Shown here: positions 34,020-41,985 of the stretch, piece by piece
How positions within the stretch are numbered: position 1 is the stretch's first letter
Layout of the letters: every line of letters starts with the position of its first letter
Origin: Agrobacterium sp. RAC06
GTDB taxonomy: Bacteria; Pseudomonadota; Alphaproteobacteria; Rhizobiales; Rhizobiaceae
DNA length: 64,000 nt
Direction of reading: 5' to 3'
NCBI RefSeq assembly: GCF_001713475.1
Contig: NZ_CP016499.1
Span: forward strand, 1,054,001 to 1,118,000
The notes under the pieces: model-generated
Database searches by the model: none
What the model saw: the letters and a program-made list of their open reading frames with translations, nothing else
Told to the model about the DNA's origin: nothing
Position numbers and translations under genes: made by a program

Positions 34020-36719
34020 ATGAACGTCGTAGTCGTAGAATCCCCGGCCAAGGCCAAGACGATCAACAAGTATCTGGGTCCCGGATACAAGGTGCTCGCC
34101 TCGTTCGGCCATGTGCGCGATCTGCCGGCCAAGGATGGCTCCGTTCTGCCGGACCAGGATTTCGAGATGTTCTGGGAGGTCGATGCCGCCTCGCAAAAAC
34201 GCATGAAGGACATTGCCGATGCGGTGAAGTCCTCCGACGGCCTGTTTCTCGCGACCGACCCGGATCGCGAGGGTGAGGCTATTTCCTGGCACGTGCTCGA
34301 CCTTCTGAAAAAGAAGAAGGTGATCGGCGACAAGCCTGTGAAGCGCGTTGTCTTCAACGCGATCACCAAGAAGGCCGTGCTCGACGCCATGGCCAATCCG
34401 CGCGATATCGACACGCCGCTGGTCGACGCCTATCTGGCGCGCCGTGCACTCGATTATCTCGTCGGCTTCAATCTGTCGCCGGTTCTCTGGCGCAAGCTGC
34501 CGGGTGCGCGCTCAGCCGGTCGCGTGCAGTCTGTGGCGCTGCGCCTCGTCTGCGACCGCGAAAACGAGATCGAACGTTTCGTCGCCGAGGAATACTGGAA
34601 CATTTCCGCGCTGCTGAAGACGCCGCGCGGTGACGAGTTCGAGGCAAGGCTTGTCTCGCATCTCGGCAAGCGCATGCAGCGCAACTCGGTGACCAATGGC
34701 GACCAGGCCTCAGGCATCAAGGCATTGCTCGAGGGTGCAGCCTTCGCTGTTGACAGCGTCGAGGCAAAGCCGGTCAAGCGCAATCCTGGCCCGCCCTTCA
34801 CCACGTCCACGCTGCAGCAGGCCGCATCCTCGAAGCTCGGCTTCTCTGCGTCGCGCACCATGCAGATCGCCCAGAAGCTCTATGAAGGCATCGACATCGG
34901 CGGCGAAACCGTTGGTCTCATTACCTATATGCGTACCGATGGCGTGCAGATGGCGCCCGAAGCGATCGAGGCGGCGCGTGCAGCCGTGCTCGACCAGTTC
35001 GGCCCGCGCTATGTGCCGGAGAAGGCGCGCCTCTATTCCACCAAGGCGAAGAACGCCCAGGAAGCCCACGAAGCCATCCGTCCGACCGACTTCAACCGCT
35101 CGCCGGACAAGCTTCGCCGCTTCCTCGACAGCGACCAGATGCGGCTCTACGACCTGATCTGGAAGCGCGGCATTGCGAGCCAGATGGCGTCCGCCGAAAT
35201 CGAGCGCACGACGGTCGAGATCCTCGCCGACAACAAGGGCGAGAAGGCAGGCCTGCGCGCCGTCGGTTCCGTCATTCGTTTCGACGGTTTCATTGCCGCC
35301 TATACGGACCAGCGCGAGGAAGGCGAGGCGCCCGAGGATGGTGACGACGAGGATGGCCGCCTGCCCGAGATCAATGCCCGCGAGGCATTGGCCAAGAACA
35401 AGATCAATGCCAGCCAGCATTTCACCGAGCCGCCGCCGCGTTATTCGGAAGCCTCGCTGATCAAGAAAATGGAAGAGCTCGGCATCGGCCGCCCTTCGAC
35501 CTATGCGGCGACGCTCAAGACGCTGAGCGACCGCGAATATGTGGTCATGGACAAGCGCAAGCTGATCCCGCATTCGAAGGGGCGTCTGGTCACGGCTTTC
35601 CTGGAGAACTTCTTCAACAAGTATGTCGAATATGATTTCACCGCCGAGCTCGAGGAGAAGCTCGACAAGATCTCGGCCGGTGAGCTCAACTGGAAGGACG
35701 TGTTGCGCGCCTTCTGGCAGGATTTCTTCGCCCAGATCGAAGACACGAAGGAGTTGCGCGTCACCAACGTGCTCGACGCGCTGAACGAGGCGCTTGCGCC
35801 GCTCGTCTTCCCGAAGCGCGAGGACGGATCCGATCCGCGCATCTGCCAGGTCTGCGGCACCGGTAATCTATCGCTGAAGCTCGGCAAGTACGGCGCCTTT
35901 GTCGGCTGCTCGAACTATCCGGAGTGCAACTTTACCCGCCAGCTGTCCTCCGAAGGTGGTGCCGAAGCCGAAGCCGGCGGCAATGAGCCGCGGGCACTTG
36001 GGAAAGACCCGGTCACCGAAGAAGAGATCACGCTACGTTCGGGCCGGTTCGGGCCTTACGTCCAGCGCGGCGACGGCAAGGAAGCCAAGCGCTCCTCGCT
36101 GCCGAAGGGATGGGCGCCGGCCGATATCGATTTCGAAAAAGCACTCTCGCTTCTATCGCTGCCGCGCGACGTGGGTGCGCATCCGGAAACCGGCAAGATG
36201 ATTTCGGCCGGTCTCGGGCGCTACGGGCCCTTCGTGCTGCATGACGGCACCTATGCCAATCTCGAAGGTATTGAGGACGTGCTGTCGATCGGCCTCAACC
36301 GCGCCGTGACCGTGCTCGCCGAAAAGAAGGCCAATCCGGGCGGCCGTGGCCGCACGGCCGCGGTTGCGCTGAAGGAACTCGGAGAGCATCCTGACGGTGG
36401 AGCGATGACGGTCCGCGAAGGTCGTTTCGGTCCCTACGTCAACTGGGGCAAGGTGAATGCCACCCTGCCGAAGGGCAAGGACCCGCAAAGCGTCACCGTC
36501 GAGGAAGCGCTTGTGCTGATCGCCGAGCGGGCGGCCAAGGATGGCGGCGGCAAGAGCAAGACCAAGAAGGCTCCGGCCAAGTCTGCCAAGGCGAAGTCGG
36601 ACGACGGTGCGGCGGAAAAGCCGAAGAAGACGGCCGCCAAGCCGAAGGCCGCTGCCACCAAGAAGGCGCCGGCCAAAACGGCCACGAAGGCAAAGACAAC
36701 GAAGAAGAGTGCGACTTGA
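34020..36719 (+). CDS. topA: DNA topoisomerase I
   Basis: Relaxes negative supercoils by cutting and rejoining one strand. 899 residues: N-terminal TOPRIM (VVVESPAKAKTINKYLG ... FLATDPDREGEAISWH), the core with the active-site Tyr in GLITYMRTDGVQM, EAHEAIRPTDFNRSP, and IGRPSTYAATLKTL. A zinc-ribbon repeat follows (CQVCGTGNLSLKLGKYGAFVGCSNYPEC), then several cysteine-free repeats of the GRYGPFV type (about 660-840), typical of alphaproteobacteria. The last 60 residues are a Lys/Ala tail that contacts DNA and perhaps RNA polymerase. Its stop overlaps the rnr start. Confidence 0.97.
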   Translation: MNVVVVESPAKAKTINKYLGPGYKVLASFGHVRDLPAKDGSVLPDQDFEMFWEVDAASQKRMKDIADAVKSSDGLFLATDPDREGEAISWHVLDLLKKKKVIGDKPVKRVVFNAITKKAVLDAMANPRDIDTPLVDAYLARRALDYLVGFNLSPVLWRKLPGARSAGRVQSVALRLVCDRENEIERFVAEEYWNISALLKTPRGDEFEARLVSHLGKRMQRNSVTNGDQASGIKALLEGAAFAVDSVEAKPVKRNPGPPFTTSTLQQAASSKLGFSASRTMQIAQKLYEGIDIGGETVGLITYMRTDGVQMAPEAIEAARAAVLDQFGPRYVPEKARLYSTKAKNAQEAHEAIRPTDFNRSPDKLRRFLDSDQMRLYDLIWKRGIASQMASAEIERTTVEILADNKGEKAGLRAVGSVIRFDGFIAAYTDQREEGEAPEDGDDEDGRLPEINAREALAKNKINASQHFTEPPPRYSEASLIKKMEELGIGRPSTYAATLKTLSDREYVVMDKRKLIPHSKGRLVTAFLENFFNKYVEYDFTAELEEKLDKISAGELNWKDVLRAFWQDFFAQIEDTKELRVTNVLDALNEALAPLVFPKREDGSDPRICQVCGTGNLSLKLGKYGAFVGCSNYPECNFTRQLSSEGGAEAEAGGNEPRALGKDPVTEEEITLRSGRFGPYVQRGDGKEAKRSSLPKGWAPADIDFEKALSLLSLPRDVGAHPETGKMISAGLGRYGPFVLHDGTYANLEGIEDVLSIGLNRAVTVLAEKKANPGGRGRTAAVALKELGEHPDGGAMTVREGRFGPYVNWGKVNATLPKGKDPQSVTVEEALVLIAERAAKDGGGKSKTKKAPAKSAKAKSDDGAAEKPKKTAAKPKAAATKKAPAKTATKAKTTKKSAT

Positions 36720-39079
36720 GCAAGAGACACCGCGACCCCTCCGAGACACCCGGCTCCGGCAACCGCAAGAGCCGGCGTGCGGAAGGTGCGGCCAAGGCGA
36801 GGAGCGAAAACCCCACCGCCCTCATCCACGGGGAAGTGCCTCCCCGTGAAGTGCTCATGCAGTTCATCACCGACAACCCCGACCGCGCCTCGAAACGCGA
36901 GATCGCCAAGGCCTTCGGGCTCAAGGGCGAGCAGCGGGTCGAACTCAAGCAGGCGCTGAAGGATCTCGAAGAAGACGGCCTCGTGCAGAAGAGCCGCAAG
37001 TCCCTGACACGACCCGGCGCCCTGCCCCCGGTCACGGTTCTCGATATCACGACACGTGACAAGGACGGTGAGCTGATCGGCAGGCCGGCCGAGTGGCCCG
37101 AAGAGGGTGGGGCGGCGCCAGCTGTTTTGATCCGCCAGTCGAGTTCCGACCGTTCCAAGGGCAAGACGCCTGTTGGGGGCCTCGGCGACCGGGTGCTTGC
37201 CAAGATCTTCGCCAACAAGGACCGATCCGGTCCAGCCTATACCGCCCGTGTGATCAAGATCCTCGATCGTCATGTCGGTGCCGTGATGGGCGTGGTGCGG
37301 ATGATGCCTGACGGTGGGGCACGCCTGATGCCGATCGAGCGCCGCGGCGAGGAAATGCAGATCGACGCCAGCGACATCGGCGAGGCCAAGGATGGTGATC
37401 TGGTCGAGGTGGAAGTCGCGCGTGCCAGCCGTTTCGGCCTGACGCGGGCCAAGGTGCTCAACGTCGTCGGCTCGGTTGCCTCGGAAAAGGCGATCTCGAT
37501 GATCGCGATCCACGCCCATGGCATTCCGCATATCTTCCCGCAGTCGGTAATATCGGAGGCCGAGGACGCCAAGCCCGCGTCCATGTCGCATCGCGAGGAC
37601 TGGCGCGACCTGCCGCTCATCACCATCGACCCGCATGACGCCAAGGACCATGACGACGCCGTCTATGCCGAACTCGACACCTCGCCCGACAATCCTGATG
37701 GCGTGATCGTGACGGTGGCCATCGCCGATGTCTCCTATTACATCCGGCCGAAATCGGCGCTGGATCGCGAAGCTCTGAAACGCGGCAATTCCGTCTATTT
37801 CCCTGATCGCGTCGTGCCGATGCTTCCCGAACGGATCTCCAACGATCTCTGCTCGCTGCGCGAGGGCGTCGACCGGCCGGCGCTTGCCGTGCGCATGGTC
37901 TTCTCGCATGAGGGCCGCAAGGCGAGCCATACCTTCCACCGCATCATGATGAAGAGCGCGGCGAAACTCTCATACCAGCAGGCGCAGGCGGCAATCGACG
38001 GCAAGACCGACGACAAGACCGGGCCCCTCCTGGAGCCGATCCTGAAGCCCCTGTGGCATGCCTATGCCGTGATGAAGCGCGGCCGTGACCGTCGCCAGCC
38101 GCTCGAGCTCGACATGCCGGAGCGCAAGATCATCCTCAAGGAGGACGGCACGGTCGATCGCGTGCATGTGCCCGAGAGGCTTGATGCGCACAAGCTGATC
38201 GAAGAGATGATGATCCAGGCGAACGTCGCGGCTGCCGAGACGCTGGAGAAGAAGCGGCAGGCGCTGATCTACCGGATCCATGACGCGCCGACGCTCGCCA
38301 AGCAGGAAGTTTTGCGGGAGTTCCTCGCCACGCTCGGCATGTCGCTGGTCAAGGGCGGCAACATGCGCTCCAACTCGTTCAATGGCATTCTGGCGAAAGC
38401 CGAAGACACGCCGCATCAGGTCATTGTCAACGAGATGGTGCTGCGCAGTCAGAGCCAGGCGATCTACAGCCCCGACAATATCGGCCATTTCGGCCTCAAC
38501 CTGATGAAATACGCCCACTTCACCTCGCCGATCCGCCGTTATGCCGACCTCATCGTTCACAGGGCGCTGGTGGGTTCGCTTGGTTTGGGCGAAGGCGGCA
38601 TCACGCCGGACGAGGAAGCAAGCCTCGAGGACATCGCGGCTGAGATCTCGACCTTCGAGCGCCGCGCGATGGCGGCCGAGCGCGACACGGTTAACCGCTT
38701 GATCGCGCATCATCTTGCCGGGCGTATCGGCGATGAGTTCGAGGGACAGATCCGGGGCGTGACCAAGTCCGGCCTTTTCGTCGCCCTGCCGCAATTTGGC
38801 GCAGATGGCTTCATCCCGGTTTCCACGCTGGGCCGGGACTACTATATCTACGACGAAGCGCATCAGGCCCTGACGGGCGAGAAGTCCGGGCTCGGTTATC
38901 AGCTCGGCGACATCGTCGAGGTCAAGCTTGTTGAAGCGGTGCCACTGGCCGGCGCGCTGCGCTTCGAGATGCTGAGCGAGGGACGTAAGATGCCGGTGGC
39001 GACGCGTTCCTTCCACAAGGCAGGACGGCGGAACGGGCACAAACAGCCCGGCACACGTCCGCCGCGCTCGCGACGTTGA
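36716..39079 (+). CDS. rnr: Ribonuclease R
   Basis: A 3'-5' exoribonuclease of the RNB family that degrades structured RNA. 787 residues: an N-terminal winged-helix segment (ALIHGEVPPREVLMQFITDN, then SKREIAKAFGLKGEQRVELKQ), two cold-shock domains, the RNB domain with LITIDPHDAKDHDDAVYAE (metal-binding Asp residues) and SPIRRYADLIVHRAL, then an S1 domain (FEGQIRGVTKSGLFVALPQFGADGFIP) and a basic tail. The start is TTG at 36716, whose TTGA overlaps the topA stop, so translation depends on topA. Confidence 0.95.
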   Translation: MSKRHRDPSETPGSGNRKSRRAEGAAKARSENPTALIHGEVPPREVLMQFITDNPDRASKREIAKAFGLKGEQRVELKQALKDLEEDGLVQKSRKSLTRPGALPPVTVLDITTRDKDGELIGRPAEWPEEGGAAPAVLIRQSSSDRSKGKTPVGGLGDRVLAKIFANKDRSGPAYTARVIKILDRHVGAVMGVVRMMPDGGARLMPIERRGEEMQIDASDIGEAKDGDLVEVEVARASRFGLTRAKVLNVVGSVASEKAISMIAIHAHGIPHIFPQSVISEAEDAKPASMSHREDWRDLPLITIDPHDAKDHDDAVYAELDTSPDNPDGVIVTVAIADVSYYIRPKSALDREALKRGNSVYFPDRVVPMLPERISNDLCSLREGVDRPALAVRMVFSHEGRKASHTFHRIMMKSAAKLSYQQAQAAIDGKTDDKTGPLLEPILKPLWHAYAVMKRGRDRRQPLELDMPERKIILKEDGTVDRVHVPERLDAHKLIEEMMIQANVAAAETLEKKRQALIYRIHDAPTLAKQEVLREFLATLGMSLVKGGNMRSNSFNGILAKAEDTPHQVIVNEMVLRSQSQAIYSPDNIGHFGLNLMKYAHFTSPIRRYADLIVHRALVGSLGLGEGGITPDEEASLEDIAAEISTFERRAMAAERDTVNRLIAHHLAGRIGDEFEGQIRGVTKSGLFVALPQFGADGFIPVSTLGRDYYIYDEAHQALTGEKSGLGYQLGDIVEVKLVEAVPLAGALRFEMLSEGRKMPVATRSFHKAGRRNGHKQPGTRPPRSRR

Positions 39080-39102
39080 CACTTTCGCCCCGGAGGCATG
39101 AC

Positions 39103-39552
39103 ATGAGCGGCAACCAGACCCAGGCAACGATCCAGTACGGCGGCGGCGAGAAGGCCGATCGCCCGCTCGGTCGCTCGATCAAGCGCGGCATGCTCAATCA
39201 ATGTCCGTCCTGCGGCTCGGGCAAGCTCTTCCGCAGCTATCTCAAGGTGGTGGATAACTGCGCGGCTTGCGGCGAGGATTATCATCACCATCGGGCGGAC
39301 GACCTGCCGGCCTATCTCGTCATTCTCATTCTCGGCCATGTCCTGGTCGGCGGCTTCATGGCCACCGATCTGGTCTTCGTTCTGCCTGCCTGGGTGCATT
39401 TTGCCATCTGGGCACCGATCGGCGTCGTTACGTCCCTGCTCTGCCTGCAGCCGATCAAAGGCGGAGTGGTCGGGCTGCAATGGGCACTGCGGATGCACGG
39501 ATTCGGTGGGCATGATGACGCGCCAGAAACCTTCAAGGACGGCCGCGACTGA
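39103..39552 (+). CDS. DUF983 membrane protein with zinc-ribbon-like start
   Basis: A 149-residue protein. After about 30 residues comes MLNQCPSCGSGKLFRSYLKVVDNCAACGEDY, two CxxC pairs that probably bind zinc, then RADDLPAYLVILILGHVLVGG with the DUF983 D-x-P motif and two membrane helices (about 70-92 and 97-120). The family is of unknown function and often lies near rnr in rhizobia. ATG 39103 is used since GGAGG stands six bases upstream. Confidence 0.9.
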   Translation: MSGNQTQATIQYGGGEKADRPLGRSIKRGMLNQCPSCGSGKLFRSYLKVVDNCAACGEDYHHHRADDLPAYLVILILGHVLVGGFMATDLVFVLPAWVHFAIWAPIGVVTSLLCLQPIKGGVVGLQWALRMHGFGGHDDAPETFKDGRD

Positions 39553-39588
39553 GTCATCGATCCGTCACGCGGCTGTGGCGGTTTTTCG

Positions 39589-39774
39589 TTAAACGTCGCC
39601 CAGAGGCGCAGTCTTGATTCGTACCGTGAGATCAGAAGCGCTTGACAGGCGTGCGGTTTCCAGTCTGAACATGCCGCGCCGATCGACTATGCCCAGGAGC
39701 TGGTACGCGCCGATGCCATCACAGATTTCGACACCTGCGCGCCTGCGGCCATGCCTCAGGCCGGAATGCGACAT
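39589..39774 (-). CDS. Possible small protein, unknown
   Basis: A 61-codon frame, MSHSGLRHGRRRAG then VEICDGIGAYQLLGIVDRRG and FRLETARLSSASDLTVRIKT. The alternation of hydrophobic and polar residues looks like a small beta protein and better than random, but there is no ribosome site and no family match. It fills the 239-base gap between DUF983 and the MFS gene. Confidence 0.3.
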   Translation of the reverse strand: MSHSGLRHGRRRAGVEICDGIGAYQLLGIVDRRGMFRLETARLSSASDLTVRIKTAPLGDV

Positions 39775-39791
39775 GAGCGACCGGGTGTCCG

Positions 39792-40976
39792 ATGTCTGAG
39801 ACGAATGTCGGCCTGAACGGCGATCGCGAGGACATCCACTGGCCCTCGCTCTTCGCAGCGATTTCAGCCATTTCGGCTGTGGGCATTGCAATTGGCCTCG
39901 GCCTGCCGTTGCTCAGCATCATTCTCGAAAAGCGCGGCATCTCCTCGACGCTGATCGGTCTCAACTCGGCGATGGCCGGGATCGCCGCCATGGCGGCTGC
40001 TCCCGTGACCACCAAGCTCGCCCACAAGCTCGGCGTCGTGCCGACCATGCTCTGGGCCGTAGTCCTGTCGGCAGTAAGCGCGATCGGCTTCTATTATGCC
40101 GAACAGTTCTGGATGTGGTTTCCGCTGCGCATCGTGTTTCACGGTGCGACCACGACACTCTTCATCCTCTCCGAGTTCTGGATCAATGCGGCGGCCCCTT
40201 CGCGCAAGCGCGGCCTGGTGATGGGCATCTACGCCACCATGCTGGCCGTCGGATTTGCCTGCGGCCCCCTGCTCTTTTCCGTGCTGGGGAGCGACGGGCT
40301 CCTGCCCTTTGGGGTCGGCGCCATCGCGATCCTCGCGGCCGCCATTCCGATCTACATCGCCCGCAACGAAAGCCCGGTGCTGAGCGAAAAGCCGGAGATG
40401 CATTTCTTCCGCTACATCTTCCTGGTACCGACAGCGACGGTTGCCGTTTTCGTCTTCGGGGCGGTCGAAGCCGGCGGCCTTTCCCTCTTCCCGATCTATG
40501 CCACCCGCAGCGGCTTTACAGAGACGCAGGCGGCGCTTCTCCTGACGGTCATGGGTGTCGGCAACATGATCTTCCAGATCCCGCTGGGGTTGCTCTCCGA
40601 CCGTATGCGTGACCGGCGCCTGCTTCTGTCGATTCTCGCCATTGTCGGGCTTGCCGGATCCCTGACATTACCCTGGCTGTCCGGCCACTGGCACCTGATG
40701 GCCATCGTTCTGCTGTTCTGGGGCGGATGCGTTGCCGGGCTCTACACCGTCGGCCTGAGCCATCTCGGCTCGCGACTCACCGGCGCCGACCTCGCGGCGG
40801 CCAATGCCGCCTTCATTTTCTGCTATGCTGTCGGCACCGTCGCCGGTCCTCAGGCCATAGGAGCGGCCATCGATATCACCGGCAATGACGGATTTGCCTG
40901 GGCAATTGCGGGCTTCTTCGCGCTCTACGTGGTGCTTTCCCTGGGACGCCTGCTTTTTAAGCCGAAACACACTTGA
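39792..40976 (+). CDS. MFS transporter
   Basis: A 394-residue major facilitator with twelve predicted helices. The first cytoplasmic loop reads KLAHKLGVVPTMLWA, and the central loop is the usual long one after helix 6 (NESPVLSEKPEMHFF). GLLSDRMRDRRLLLSILAIVG is the loop 8-9 copy of the MFS motif A. It resembles the YcaD-like group of sugar or drug carriers; substrate not decided. The stop codon overlaps the -35 of the rpmG promoter, so transcription of rpmG begins right at its end. Confidence 0.9.
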   Translation: MSETNVGLNGDREDIHWPSLFAAISAISAVGIAIGLGLPLLSIILEKRGISSTLIGLNSAMAGIAAMAAAPVTTKLAHKLGVVPTMLWAVVLSAVSAIGFYYAEQFWMWFPLRIVFHGATTTLFILSEFWINAAAPSRKRGLVMGIYATMLAVGFACGPLLFSVLGSDGLLPFGVGAIAILAAAIPIYIARNESPVLSEKPEMHFFRYIFLVPTATVAVFVFGAVEAGGLSLFPIYATRSGFTETQAALLLTVMGVGNMIFQIPLGLLSDRMRDRRLLLSILAIVGLAGSLTLPWLSGHWHLMAIVLLFWGGCVAGLYTVGLSHLGSRLTGADLAAANAAFIFCYAVGTVAGPQAIGAAIDITGNDGFAWAIAGFFALYVVLSLGRLLFKPKHT

Positions 40977-41000
40977 CTTTTCGGGCGCGATTTGTAGTTT
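40972..41000 (+). promoter_or_regulatory. rpmG promoter
   Basis: A perfect rhizobial -35, CTTGAC (40972-40977), then 17 bases and TAGTTT (40995-41000). The -35 contains the MFS stop codon (40974-40976). Transcription would start near 41007, giving a 60-base leader with GGCAGGACG before the rpmG ATG. Confidence 0.65.
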
Positions 41001-41066
41001 CGCGCCAGATTTGCCGTGGGCCTCGTTCGGTCGTCCACGGCTTCGTTTATTAGAGGCAGGACGACC

Positions 41067-41234
41067 ATGGCCAAGGCTACAACCATCAAGATCAAGCTTC
41101 TGTCGACGGCTGACACGGGTTTCTTCTACGTAACCACGAAGAACAGCCGCACGATGACGGAAAAGATGACGAAGACCAAGTACGACCCGGTTGCTAAGAA
41201 GCATGTCGAGTTCAAGGAAACCAAGATCAAGTAA
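41067..41234 (+). CDS. rpmG: 50S ribosomal protein L33
   Basis: A 55-residue ribosomal protein, [20 protein letters not shown] at the start and [18 protein letters not shown] at the end. The central [19 protein letters not shown] is the L33 core. It lacks the CxxC zinc pairs seen in the paralogous C+ form of L33, so it is the C- form. It is monocistronic, between its own promoter and a strong terminator. Confidence 0.98.
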   Translation: MAKATTIKIKLLSTADTGFFYVTTKNSRTMTEKMTKTKYDPVAKKHVEFKETKIK

Positions 41235-41255
41235 GACTTGATCGAGGGCTTCTCA

Positions 41256-41290
41256 AAAAAGGCGTGTCGCATTCTGCGACACGCCTTTTT
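41256..41290 (+). terminator. rpmG terminator
   Basis: AAAAAGGCGTGTCGCA (41256-41271), loop TTC, then TGCGACACGCCTTTTT (41275-41290), a 16-bp stem with T-rich 3' end continuing CTTTTG. A strong intrinsic terminator that also could act on the opposite strand. Confidence 0.95.
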
Positions 41291-41332
41291 CTTTTGCAGT
41301 GATGCCACCTGCTCCAGGCATATCGCCAAACG

Positions 41333-41364
41333 AAAAACACCGGCTTCCTTGCGGAAGCCGGTGT
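41333..41364 (-). terminator. Minus-strand terminator facing rpmG
   Basis: ACACCGGCTTCC (41337-41348), loop, GGAAGCCGGTGT (41353-41364), a perfect 12-bp stem. On the minus strand it is followed by TTTTTCGTTT; on the plus strand by CCTATTAGGG, so it works only for minus-strand transcripts. The nearest minus-strand gene is pleD, 620 bases upstream in that direction. Confidence 0.8.
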
Positions 41365-41520
41365 CCTATTAGGGGGTCGGCCGGCACACAACACGGCACG
41401 AGGAACCGTTTTTGACGTTGCATACCAACCGACCGACCCCACGACCCAGGAGATGCGGCGGACCTGAGCATCATGGGGTATTGATGACCTCCGAAGGGGT
41501 CTTGTCCGATGGCTGCAAGT
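41333..41520 (-). ncRNA. Candidate small RNA or 3' UTR RNA of pleD
   Basis: The minus strand from about 41520 to the terminator at 41333 folds well. GACCCC-TTCG-GAGGTC forms a UUCG-type hairpin at about 41486-41501. GGGGTCGG near 41444-41437 pairs with CCGACCCC near 41380-41373, and inside it GGTATGCAACG can pair with CGTGTTGTGTGCC using some GU pairs. No convincing protein frame exists in it. A promoter is not clear (TTGATT at about 41548 with a poor -10), so it may be either an independent sRNA or the end of a long divK-pleD 3' UTR. Confidence 0.4.
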
Positions 41521-41539
41521 TCTCTCAAGTAGAGACAAA

Positions 41540-41985
41540 AATCAACAGATTATTAACTGCTTACCCGGGCTTCGCTGCTTTATGGTTAAATTAGGCTCAG
41601 ATGAACTTGCGATTCACAGGTGATAGTCAGTTCTACACACATTGAGACTTGAGAATACCGCAGACACATTTCGGATGTTCTCAAGCTTAGTTGTGAAAGA
41701 TCACAGAGACTGACTTGAGCGGGTGAGATCAGTCAGCGACAGCGGAACCTAATATTCAATTAAATACAAAACCGAGTAAGCACATTCTCGATCCAGTCGG
41801 GCGCCATTGGCAGGATCAGCCTCAATACTATTCGGGCTGCTAAAAATAAGTCGTTTTGTAACTGCTCAAAAAGTCAGCAAGATTTACCCGGCATGCCAAG
41901 GATGGCGGCAATTGAAAAAGCTGTGAAGATCTTTCAGGGCGACGGTCGAAACTTGAGAATTTGTCACTGCCCTTGGGCCCTGGGG
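41540..41985. other. AT-richer gap with repeated CTTGAG motifs, no gene seen
   Basis: Between the convergent rpmG and pleD genes. CTTGAGAAT occurs at 41648-41656 and 41952-41960, its reverse TTCTCAAG at 41678-41685, and shorter CTTGAG/CTCAAG at 41524-41529 and 41714-41719. The pair 41648/41678 forms a hairpin with inner CCG/CGG. Near 41708-41735 CTGACT and AGTCAG form another inverted repeat. No reading frame with a ribosome site was found. Confidence 0.5.

Noticed and set aside
41440..41520. CAGGTCCG on the minus strand as a signal recognition particle RNA
   Set aside because: The conserved GGAAGGAAGCAG part of the SRP loop does not follow.
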